Source: Lasioglossum baleicum (taxonomy: Eukaryota; Arthropoda; Insecta; Hymenoptera; Halictidae). Taken from it: a stretch of DNA of 64,000 bases. The notes beneath the pieces are model-generated. The model was not told the DNA's origin and made no database searches. It saw only the letters and a program-made list of their open reading frames with translations. The position numbers and the translations under genes were made by a program. Location of the stretch: contig NW_027469104.1 of NCBI RefSeq assembly GCF_051020765.1, forward strand, positions 558,001 through 622,000. Reading direction: 5' to 3'. Shown in pieces: positions 13,532 to 24,101 of this stretch (within the stretch, counting starts at the first letter, position 1; every line of letters starts with the position of its first letter).

Positions 13532-13811
13532 CGTTATGCGTTATGCGTTATGCGTTATGCGTTATGCGTTATGCGTTATGCGTTATGCGTTATGCGTTAT
13601 GCGTTATGCGTTATGCGTTATGCGTTATGCGTTATGCGTTATGCGTTATGCGTTATGCGTTATGCGTTATGCGTTATGCGTTATGCGTTATGCGTTATGC
13701 GTTATGCGTTATGCGTTATGCGTTATGCGTTATGCGTTATGCGTTATGCGTTATGCGTTATGCGTTATGCGTTATGCGTTATGCGTTATGCGTTATGCGT
13801 TATGCGTTATG

Positions 13812-13951
13812 TGTTATGCGTTGTGCTTTACGGGTTATGCGATATGCGTTATGCGTTATGACTTTTTCATTGAGCGTTATGCGTTATGCGTAATGCGTTA
13901 TGCATTATGCGTTATGCGTTATGCGTAATGCGTTATGAGTAATGTGTCATG
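13812..13951 (+). repeat. CTTTACG lead plus P-bare module 9
   Basis: Counterpart of module 6, with the lead at 13812-13860 and the 14-mer at 13861-13874. Confidence 0.92.
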
Positions 13952-14238
13952 CGTTATGCGTTATGCGTTATGCGTTATGCGTTATGCGTTATGCGTTATG
14001 CGTTATGCGTTATGCGTCATGCGTCATGCGTTATGCGTTATGCGTTATGCGTTATGCGTTATGCGTTATGCGTTATGCGTTATGCGTTATGCGTTATGCG
14101 TTATGCGTTATGCGTTATGCGTTATGCGTTATGCGTTATGCGTTATGCGTTATGCGTTATGCGTTATGCGTTATGCGTTATGCGTTATGCGTTATGCGTT
14201 ATGCGTTATGCGTTATGCGTTATGCGTCATGCGTCATG
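13952..14238 (+). repeat. Cores with two CAT pairs
   Basis: CAT pairs at 14015-14028 and 14225-14238, 30 units apart. Module 6 has none here, so the duplicates diverge at this point. Confidence 0.92.
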
Positions 14239-14826
14239 CGTTATGCGTTATGCGTTATGCGTTATGCGTTATGCGTTATGCGTTATGCGTTATGCGTTAT
14301 GCGTTATGCGTTATGCGTTATGCGTTATGCGTTATGCGTTATGCGTTATGCGTTATGCGTTATGCGTTATGCGTTATGCGTTATGCGTTATGCGTTATGC
14401 GTTATGCGTTATGCGTTATGCGTTATGCGTTATGCGTTATGCGTTATGCGTTATGCGTTATGCGTTATGCGTTATGCGTTATGCGTTATGCGTTATGCGT
14501 TATGCGTTATGCGTTATGCGTTATGCGTTATGCGTTATGCGTTATGCGTTATGCGTTATGCGTTATGCGTTATGCGTTATGCGTTATGCGTTATGCGTTA
14601 TGCGTTATGCGTTATGCGTTATGCGTTATGCGTTATGCGTTATGCGTTATGCGTTATGCGTTATGCGTTATGCGTTATGCGTTATGCGTTATGCGTTATG
14701 CGTTATGCGTTATGCGTTATGCGTTATGCGTTATGCGTTATGCGTTATGCGTTATGCGTTATGCGTTATGCGTTATGCGTTATGCGTTATGCGTTATGCG
14801 TTATGCGTTATGCGTTATGCGTTATG
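14239..14826 (+). repeat. Core run, 84 units
   Basis: Unvaried cores from the CAT pair to the double A block at 14827-14917. Confidence 0.92.
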
Positions 14827-14917
14827 CGTTAAGCGTTATACGTTATGCGATATGCGTTATTCGTTATGCGTTATGCGTTATGCGTTATGCGTTATACGTT
14901 ATGCGATATGCGTTATT
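14827..14917 (+). repeat. Double A block
   Basis: Canonical form between runs of 84 and 115 units. Confidence 0.93.
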
Positions 14918-15722
14918 CGTTATGCGTTATGCGTTATGCGTTATGCGTTATGCGTTATGCGTTATGCGTTATGCGTTATGCGTTATGCGTTATGCGTTAT
15001 GCGTTATGCGTTATGCGTTATGCGTTATGCGTTATGCGTTATGCGTTATGCGTTATGCGTTATGCGTTATGCGTTATGCGTTATGCGTTATGCGTTATGC
15101 GTTATGCGTTATGCGTTATGCGTTATGCGTTATGCGTTATGCGTTATGCGTTATGCGTTATGCGTTATGCGTTATGCGTTATGCGTTATGCGTTATGCGT
15201 TATGCGTTATGCGTTATGCGTTATGCGTTATGCGTTATGCGTTATGCGTTATGCGTTATGCGTTATGCGTTATGCGTTATGCGTTATGCGTTATGCGTTA
15301 TGCGTTATGCGTTATGCGTTATGCGTTATGCGTTATGCGTTATGCGTTATGCGTTATGCGTTATGCGTTATGCGTTATGCGTTATGCGTTATGCGTTATG
15401 CGTTATGCGTTATGCGTTATGCGTTATGCGTTATGCGTTATGCGTTATGCGTTATGCGTTATGCGTTATGCGTTATGCGTTATGCGTTATGCGTTATGCG
15501 TTATGCGTTATGCGTTATGCGTTATGCGTTATGCGTTATGCGTTATGCGTTATGCGTTATGCGTTATGCGTTATGCGTTATGCGTTATGCGTTATGCGTT
15601 ATGCGTTATGCGTTATGCGTTATGCGTTATGCGTTATGCGTTATGCGTTATGCGTTATGCGTTATGCGTTATGCGTTATGCGTTATGCGTTATGCGTTAT
15701 GCGTTATGCGTTATGCGTTATG
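14918..15722 (+). repeat. Core run, 115 units
   Basis: Second longest run in the window, bounded on both sides by double A blocks. Confidence 0.93.
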
Positions 15723-16401
15723 CGTTAAGCGTTATACGTTATGCGATATGCGTTATTCGTTATGCGTTATGCGTTATGCGTTATGCGTTATACGTTATGC
15801 GATATGCGTTATTCGTTATGCGTTATGCGTTATGCGTTATGCGTTATGCGTTATGCGTTATGCGTTATGCGTTATGCGTTATGCGTTATGCGTTATGCGT
15901 TATGCGTTATGCGTTATGCGTTATGCGTTATGCGTTATGCGTTATGCGTTATGCGTTATGCGTTATGCGTTATGCGTTATGCGTTATGCGTTATGCGTTA
16001 TGCGTTATGCGTTATGCGTTATGCGTTATGCGTTATGCGTTATGCGTTATGCGTTATGCGTTATGCGTTATGCGTTATGCGTTATGCGTTATGCGTTATG
16101 TGTTATGCGTTGTGCATTACGGGTTATGCGATATGCGTTATGCGTTATGCGTTACGCGTTCTGCGTTATGCGTTATGCGTTATGCGTTATGCGTTAAGCG
16201 TTATACGTTATGCGATATGCGTTATTCGTTATGCGTTATGCGTTATGCGTTATGCGTTATGCGTTATGCGTTATTCGTTATGCGTTATGCGTTATGCGTT
16301 ATGCGTTATGCGTTATGCGTTATGCGTTATGCGTTATGCGTTATGCGTTATGCGTTATGCGTTATGCGTTATGCGTTATGCGTTATGCGTTATGCGTTAT
16401 G
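15723..16401 (+). repeat. Double A, run, CATTACG, A, G7T series
   Basis: Double A (15723-15813), 41 cores, CATTACG (16101-16163), A block (16192), an isolated G7T (16269) and 18 cores. The same order precedes the P-double modules at 21246, 23437, 26496 and 29310. Confidence 0.92.
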
Positions 16402-16625
16402 ACTTTTTCATTGAGCGTTATGCGTTATGCGTAATGCGTTATGCATTATGCGTTATGCGTTATGCGTAATGCGTTATGAGTAATGTGTCATGCGTTATGC
16501 GTTATGGACTATGCTTTATGCGTTATGCGTTATGGGTTATCCGTTATGCGTCATGCGTTATCCGTTATGGACTATGCTTTATGCGTTATGCGTTATGGGT
16601 TATCCGTTATGCGTCATGCGTCATG
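16402..16625 (+). repeat. P-double module 10 with extra T4C
   Basis: One additional T4C unit (16619-16625) makes the end a CAT pair, a form shared with modules 14, 17, 19 and 21. Forty-two cores follow. Confidence 0.93.
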
Positions 16626-16919
16626 CGTTATGCGTTATGCGTTATGCGTTATGCGTTATGCGTTATGCGTTATGCGTTATGCGTTATGCGTTATGCGTTA
16701 TGCGTTATGCGTTATGCGTTATGCGTTATGCGTTATGCGTTATGCGTTATGCGTTATGCGTTATGCGTTATGCGTTATGCGTTATGCGTTATGCGTTATG
16801 CGTTATGCGTTATGCGTTATGCGTTATGCGTTATGCGTTATGCGTTATGCGTTATGCGTTATGCGTTATGCGTTATGCGTTATGCGTTATGCGTTATGCG
16901 TTATGCGTTATGCGTTATG

Positions 16920-17122
16920 TGTTATGCGTTGTGCTTTACGGGTTATGCGATATGCGTTATGCGTTATGACTTTTTCATTGAGCGTTATGCGTTATGCGTA
17001 ATGCGTTATGCATTATGCGTTATGCGTTATGCGTAATGCGTTATGAGTAATGTGTCATGCGTTATGCGTTATGGACTATGCTTTATGCGTTATGCGTTGT
17101 GGGTTATCCGTTATGCGTTACG
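16920..17122 (+). repeat. CTTTACG lead plus P-direct module 11
   Basis: Lead at 16920-16968, 14-mer at 16969-16982, ending in T6C. Confidence 0.92.
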
Positions 17123-17962
17123 CGTTATGCGTTATGCGTTATGCGTTAAGCGTTATACGTTATGCGATATGCGTTATTCGTTATGCGTTATGCGTTATGC
17201 GTTATGCGTTATGCGTTATGCGTTATGCATTATGCGTTATGCGTTATGCGTTATGCGTCATGCGTCATGCGTTATGCGTTATGCGTCATGCGTTATGCGT
17301 TATGCGTTATGCGTTATGCGTTATGCGTTATGCGTTATGCGTTATGCGTTATGCGTTATGCGTTATGCGTTATGCGTTATGCGTTATTCGTTATGCGTTA
17401 TGCGTTATGCGTTATGCGTTATGCGTTATGCGTTATGCGTTACGCGTTCTGCGTTATGCGTTATGCGTTAAGCGTTATACGTTATACGTTATGCGATATG
17501 CGTTATTCGTTATGCGTTATGCGTTATGCGTTGTGGGTTATCCGTTATGCGTCATGCGTTATCCGTTATGCGTTATGCGTTATGCGTTATGCGTTATCCG
17601 TTATGCGTTATCCGTTATGCGTTACGCGTTATGCGTTATGCGTTATGCGTTATGCGTTATGCGTTATGCGTCATGCGTCATGCGTTATGCGTTATGCCTT
17701 ATGCGTTATGCGTTATGCGTTATGCGTTATGCGTTATGCGTTATGCGTTATGCGTTATGCGTTATGCGTTATGCGTTATGCGTTATGCGTTATGCGTTAT
17801 TCGTTATGCGTTATGCGTTATGCGTTATGCGTTATGCGTTATGCGTTATGCGTTATGCGTTATGCGTTATGCGTTATGCGTTATGCGTTATGCGTTATGC
17901 GTTATGCGTTATGCGTTATGCGTTATGCGTTATGCGTTATGCGTTATGCGTTATGCGTTATG
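17123..17962 (+). repeat. Complex block 4
   Basis: A block (17144), lone G2A (17228), CAT pair (17256), lone T4C (17284), G7T, T6C-A5C, an A block with a doubled G7A unit (17466), GTG C form (17529), T6C, CAT pair and a rare G2C unit (17697). It ends in cores. Confidence 0.9.
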
Positions 17963-18137
17963 CATTATGCGTTATGCGTTATGCGTAATGCGTTATGAGT
18001 AATGTGTCATGCGTTATGCGTTATGGACTATGCTTTATGCGTTATGCGTTATGGGTTATCCGTTATGCGTCATGCGTTATCAGTTATGGACTATGCTTTA
18101 TGCGTTATGCGTTATGGGTTATCCGTTATGCGTCATG
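17963..18137 (+). repeat. P-double module 12 lacking the 14-mer
   Basis: Begins at the G2A unit with no acttttt-cattgag upstream. The unit before the second gactatg is agttatg (C1A), unique here. Confidence 0.92.
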
Positions 18138-18816
18138 CGTTATGCGTTATGCGTTATGCGTTATGCGTTATGCGTTATGCGTTATGCGTTATGCGTTATG
18201 CGTTATGCGTTATGCGTTATGCGTTATGCGTTATGCGTTATGCGTTATGCGTTATGCGTTATGCGTTATGCGTTATGCGTTATGCGTTATGCGTTATGCG
18301 TTATGCGTTATGCGTTATGCGTTATGCGTTATGCGTTATGCGTTATGCGTTATGCGTTATGCGTTATGCGTTATGCGTTATGCGTTATGCGTTATGCGTT
18401 ATGCGTTATGCGTTATGCGTTATGCGTTATGCGTTATGCGTTATGCGTTATGCGTTATGCGTTATGCGTTATGCGTTATGCGTTATGCGTTATGCGTTAT
18501 GCGTTATGCGTTATGCGTTATGCGTTATGCGTTATGCGTTATGCGTTATGCGTTATGCGTTATGCGTTATGCGTTATGCGTTATGCGTTATGCGTTATGC
18601 GTTATGCGTTATGCGTTATGCGTTATGCGTTATGCGTTATGCGTTATGCGTTATGCGTTATGCGTTATGCGTTATGCGTTATGCGTTATGCGTTATGCGT
18701 TATGCGTTATGCGTTATGCGTTATGCGTTATGCGTTATGCGTTATGCGTTATGCGTTATGCGTTATGCGTTATGCGTTATGCGTTATGCGTTATGCGTTA
18801 TGCGTTATGCGTTATG
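18138..18816 (+). repeat. Core run, 97 units
   Basis: Unvaried cores from module 12 to a double A block. Confidence 0.92.
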
Positions 18817-19166
18817 CGTTAAGCGTTATACGTTATGCGATATGCGTTATTCGTTATGCGTTATGCGTTATGCGTTATGCGTTATACGTTATGCGATATG
18901 CGTTATTCGTTATGCGTTATGCGTTATGCGTTATGCGTTATGCGTTATGCGTTATGCGTTATGCGTTATGCGTTATGCGTTATGCGTTATGCGTTATGCG
19001 TTATGCGTTATGCGTTATGCGTTATGCGTTATGCGTTATGCGTTATGCGTTATGCGTTATGCGTTATGCGTTATGCGTTATGCGTTATGCGTTATGCGTT
19101 ATGCGTTATGCGTTATGCGTTATGCGTTATGCGTTATGCGTTATGCGTTATGCGTTATGCGTTATG
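18817..19166 (+). repeat. Double A block and 37 cores
   Basis: Canonical double A at 18817-18907, then a run ending at the next 14-mer. Confidence 0.92.
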
Positions 19167-19418
19167 ACTTTTTCATTGAGCGTTATGCGTTATGCGTAAT
19201 GCGTTATGCATTATGCGTTATGCGTTATGCGTAATGCGTTATGCATTATGCGTTATGCGTTATGCGTAATGCGTTATGAGTAATGTGTCATGCGTTATGC
19301 GTTATGGACTATGCTTTATGCGTTATGCGTTATGGGTTATCCGTTATGCGTCATGCGTTATCCGTTATGGACTATGCTTTATGCGTTATGCGTTATGGGT
19401 TATCCGTTATGCGTCATG
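19167..19418 (+). repeat. P-double module 13 with internal 35-base duplication
   Basis: The distance from the 14-mer to the ATG before agtaatg is 109 instead of 74. The extra five units repeat core, G2A, core, core, T4A in tandem. Confidence 0.93.
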
Positions 19419-19964
19419 CGTTATGCGTTATGCGTTATGCGTTATGCGTTATGCGTTATGCGTTATGCGTTATGCGTTATGCGTTATGCGTTATGCGTTA
19501 TGCGTTATGCGTTATGCGTTATGCGTTATGCGTTATGCGTTATGCGTTATGCGTTATGCGTTATGCGTTATGCGTTATGCGTTATGCGTTATGCGTTATG
19601 CGTTATGCGTTATGCGTTATGCGTTATGCGTTATGCGTTATGCGTTATGCGTTATGCGTTATGCGTTATGCGTTATGCGTTATGCGTTATGCGTTATGCG
19701 TTATGCGTTATGCGTTATGCGTTATGCGTTATGCGTTATGCGTTATGCGTTATGCGTTATGCGTTATGCGTTATGCGTTATGCGTTATGCGTTATGCGTT
19801 ATGCGTTATGCGTTATGCGTTATGCGTTATGCGTTATGCGTTATGCGTTATGCGTTATGCGTTATGCGTTATGCGTTATGCGTTATGCGTTATGCGTTAT
19901 GCGTTATGCGTTATGCGTTATGCGTTATGCGTTATGCGTTATGCGTTATGCGTTATGCGTTATG
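19419..19964 (+). repeat. Core run, 78 units
   Basis: Unvaried cores between module 13 and a double A block. Confidence 0.92.
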
Positions 19965-20055
19965 CGTTAAGCGTTATACGTTATGCGATATGCGTTATTC
20001 GTTATGCGTTATGCGTTATGCGTTATGCGTTATACGTTATGCGATATGCGTTATT
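19965..20055 (+). repeat. Double A block
   Basis: Canonical form between runs of 78 and 88 units. Confidence 0.93.
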
Positions 20056-20671
20056 CGTTATGCGTTATGCGTTATGCGTTATGCGTTATGCGTTATGCGT
20101 TATGCGTTATGCGTTATGCGTTATGCGTTATGCGTTATGCGTTATGCGTTATGCGTTATGCGTTATGCGTTATGCGTTATGCGTTATGCGTTATGCGTTA
20201 TGCGTTATGCGTTATGCGTTATGCGTTATGCGTTATGCGTTATGCGTTATGCGTTATGCGTTATGCGTTATGCGTTATGCGTTATGCGTTATGCGTTATG
20301 CGTTATGCGTTATGCGTTATGCGTTATGCGTTATGCGTTATGCGTTATGCGTTATGCGTTATGCGTTATGCGTTATGCGTTATGCGTTATGCGTTATGCG
20401 TTATGCGTTATGCGTTATGCGTTATGCGTTATGCGTTATGCGTTATGCGTTATGCGTTATGCGTTATGCGTTATGCGTTATGCGTTATGCGTTATGCGTT
20501 ATGCGTTATGCGTTATGCGTTATGCGTTATGCGTTATGCGTTATGCGTTATGCGTTATGCGTTATGCGTTATGCGTTATGCGTTATGCGTTATGCGTTAT
20601 GCGTTATGCGTTATGCGTTATGCGTTATGCGTTATGCGTTATGCGTTATGCGTTATGCGTTATGCGTTATG
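20056..20671 (+). repeat. Core run, 88 units
   Basis: Unvaried cores between two double A blocks. Confidence 0.92.
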
Positions 20672-21245
20672 CGTTAAGCGTTATACGTTATGCGATATGC
20701 GTTATTCGTTATGCGTTATGCGTTATGCGTTATGCGTTATACGTTATGCGATATGCGTTATTCGTTATGCGTTATGCGTTATGCGTTATGCGTTATGCGT
20801 TATGCGTTATGCGTTATGCGTTATGCGTTATGCGTTATGCGTTATGCGTTATGCGTTATGCGTTATGCGTTATGCGTTATGCGTTATGCGTTATGCGTTA
20901 TGCGTTATGCGTTATGCGTTATGCGTTATGCGTTATGTGTTATGCGTTGTGCATTACGGGTTATGCGATATGCGTTATGCGTTATGCGTTACGCGTTCTG
21001 CGTTATGCGTTATGCGTTATGCGTTATGCGTTATGCGTTAAGCGTTATACGTTATGCGATATGCGTTATTCGTTATGCGTTATGCGTTATGCGTTATGCG
21101 TTATGCGTTATGCGTTATTCGTTATGCGTTATGCGTTATGCGTTATGCGTTATGCGTTATGCGTTATGCGTTATGCGTTATGCGTTATGCGTTATGCGTT
21201 ATGCGTTATGCGTTATGCGTTATGCGTTATGCGTTATGCGTTATG
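20672..21245 (+). repeat. Double A, run, CATTACG, A, G7T series
   Basis: Double A (20672-20762), 25 cores, CATTACG (20938-21000), A block (21036), isolated G7T and cores. This is the usual lead-up to a P-double with extra T4C. Confidence 0.92.
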
Positions 21246-21469
21246 ACTTTTTCATTGAGCGTTATGCGTTATGCGTAATGCGTTATGCATTATGCGTTAT
21301 GCGTTATGCGTAATGCGTTATGAGTAATGTGTCATGCGTTATGCGTTATGGACTATGCTTTATGCGTTATGCGTTATGGGTTATCCGTTATGCGTCATGC
21401 GTTATCCGTTATGGACTATGCTTTATGCGTTATGCGTTATGGGTTATCCGTTATGCGTCATGCGTCATG
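21246..21469 (+). repeat. P-double module 14 with extra T4C; start of HOR copy 1
   Basis: Opens the first clear higher-order copy. Forty-three cores follow, to the CTTTACG lead at 21771. Confidence 0.92.
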
Positions 21470-21770
21470 CGTTATGCGTTATGCGTTATGCGTTATGCGT
21501 TATGCGTTATGCGTTATGCGTTATGCGTTATGCGTTATGCGTTATGCGTTATGCGTTATGCGTTATGCGTTATGCGTTATGCGTTATGCGTTATGCGTTA
21601 TGCGTTATGCGTTATGCGTTATGCGTTATGCGTTATGCGTTATGCGTTATGCGTTATGCGTTATGCGTTATGCGTTATGCGTTATGCGTTATGCGTTATG
21701 CGTTATGCGTTATGCGTTATGCGTTATGCGTTATGCGTTATGCGTTATGCGTTATGCGTTATGCGTTATG

Positions 21771-22015
21771 TGTTATGCGTTGTGCTTTACGGGTTATGCG
21801 ATATGCGTTATGCGTTATGACTTTTTCATTGAGCGTTATGCGTTATGCGTAATGCGTTATGCATTATGCGTTATGCGTTATGCGTAATGCGTTATGAGTA
21901 ATGTGTCATGCGTTATGCGTTATGGACTATGCTTTATGCGTTATGCGTTGTGGGTTATCCGTTATGCGTTACGCGTTATGCGTTATGGGTTATCCGTTAT
22001 GCGTCATGCGTCATG
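21771..22015 (+). repeat. CTTTACG lead plus chimeric P module 15
   Basis: The module is P-direct to its T6C (21967-21973), but two units later it continues with C1G+G7C, core and a CAT pair, the end of a P-double. This looks like a fusion of the two types. Confidence 0.92.
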
Positions 22016-22232
22016 CGTTATGCGTTATGCGTTATGCGTTATGCGTTATGCGTTATGCGTTATGCGTTATGCGTTATGCGTTATGCGTTATGCGTTATGC
22101 GTTATGCGTTATGCGTTATGCGTTATGCGTTATGCGTTATGCGTTATGCGTTATGCGTTATGCGTTATGCGTTATGCGTTATGCGTTATGCGTTATGCGT
22201 TATGCGTTATGCGTTATGCGTTATGCGTTATG
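22016..22232 (+). repeat. Core run, 31 units
   Basis: Short run between the chimeric module and the next lead. Confidence 0.92.
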
Positions 22233-22435
22233 TGTTATGCGTTGTGCTTTACGGGTTATGCGATATGCGTTATGCGTTATGACTTTTTCATTGAGCGTTA
22301 TGCGTTATGCGTAATGCGTTATGCATTATGCGTTATGCGTTATGCGTAATGCGTTATGAGTAATGTGTCATGCGTTATGCGTTATGGACTATGCTTTATG
22401 CGTTATGCGTTGTGGGTTATCCGTTATGCGTTACG
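22233..22435 (+). repeat. CTTTACG lead plus P-direct module 16
   Basis: Second lead plus P pair within 500 bases, suggesting a local duplication of the pair. No A block follows at once, unlike other P-direct copies. Confidence 0.92.
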
Positions 22436-23436
22436 CGTTATGCGTTATGCGTTATGCGTTATGCGTTATGCGTTATGCGTTATGCGTTATGCGTTATGCG
22501 TTATGCGTTATGCGTTATGCGTTATGCGTTATGCGTTATGCGTTATGCGTTATGCGTTATGCGTTATGCGTTATGCGTTATGCGTTATGCGTTATGCGTT
22601 ATGCGTTATGCGTTATGCGTTATGCGTTATGCGTTATGCGTTATGCGTTATGCGTTATGCGTTATGCGTTATGCGTTATGCGTTATGCGTTATGCGTTAT
22701 GCGTTATGCGTTATGCGTTATGCGTTATGCGTTATGCGTTATGCGTTATGCGTTATGCGTTATGCGTTATGCGTTATGCGTTATGCGTTATGCGTTATGC
22801 GTTATGCGTTATGCGTTATGCGTTATGCGTTATGCGTTATGCGTTAAGCGTTATACGTTATGCGATATGCGTTATTCGTTATGCGTTATGCGTTATGCGT
22901 TATGCGTTATACGTTATGCGATATGCGTTATTCGTTATGCGTTATGCGTTATGCGTTATGCGTTATGCGTTATGCGTTATGCGTTATGCGTTATGCGTTA
23001 TGCGTTATGCGTTATGCGTTATGCGTTATGCGTTATGCGTTATGCGTTATGCGTTATGCGTTATGCGTTATGCGTTATGCGTTATGCGTTATGCGTTATG
23101 CGTTATGCGTTATGCGTTATGTGTTATGCGTTGTGCATTACGGGTTATGCGATATGCGTTATGCGTTATGCGTTACGCGTTCTGCGTTATGCGTTATGCG
23201 TTATGCGTTATGCGTTAAGCGTTATACGTTATGCGATATGCGTTATTCGTTATGCGTTATGCGTTATGCGTTATGCGTTATGCGTTATGCGTTATTCGTT
23301 ATGCGTTATGCGTTATGCGTTATGCGTTATGCGTTATGCGTTATGCGTTATGCGTTATGCGTTATGCGTTATGCGTTATGCGTTATGCGTTATGCGTTAT
23401 GCGTTATGCGTTATGCGTTATGCGTTATGCGTTATG
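22436..23436 (+). repeat. Run, double A, run, CATTACG, A, G7T series
   Basis: Fifty-eight cores, double A (22842-22932), 27 cores, CATTACG (23122-23184), A block (23213), G7T and cores. Confidence 0.92.
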
Positions 23437-23660
23437 ACTTTTTCATTGAGCGTTATGCGTTATGCGTAATGCGTTATGCATTATGCGTTATGCGTTATGC
23501 GTAATGCGTTATGAGTAATGTGTCATGCGTTATGCGTTATGGACTATGCTTTATGCGTTATGCGTTATGGGTTATCCGTTATGCGTCATGCGTTATCCGT
23601 TATGGACTATGCTTTATGCGTTATGCGTTATGGGTTATCCGTTATGCGTCATGCGTCATG
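23437..23660 (+). repeat. P-double module 17 with extra T4C; start of HOR copy 2
   Basis: Thirty-four cores separate it from the CTTTACG lead at 23899. Confidence 0.92.
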
Positions 23661-23898
23661 CGTTATGCGTTATGCGTTATGCGTTATGCGTTATGCGTTA
23701 TGCGTTATGCGTTATGCGTTATGCGTTATGCGTTATGCGTTATGCGTTATGCGTTATGCGTTATGCGTTATGCGTTATGCGTTATGCGTTATGCGTTATG
23801 CGTTATGCGTTATGCGTTATGCGTTATGCGTTATGCGTTATGCGTTATGCGTTATGCGTTATGCGTTATGCGTTATGCGTTATGCGTTATGCGTTATG

Positions 23899-24101
23899 TG
23901 TTATGCGTTGTGCTTTACGGGTTATGCGATATGCGTTATGCGTTATGACTTTTTCATTGAGCGTTATGCGTTATGCGTAATGCGTTATGCATTATGCGTT
24001 ATGCGTTATGCGTAATGCGTTATGAGTAATGTGTCATGCGTTATGCGTTATGGACTATGCTTTATGCGTTATGCGTTGTGGGTTATCCGTTATGCGTTAC
24101 G
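23899..24101 (+). repeat. CTTTACG lead plus P-direct module 18
   Basis: Canonical lead and P-direct form; the 14-mer is at 23948-23961. Confidence 0.92.
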
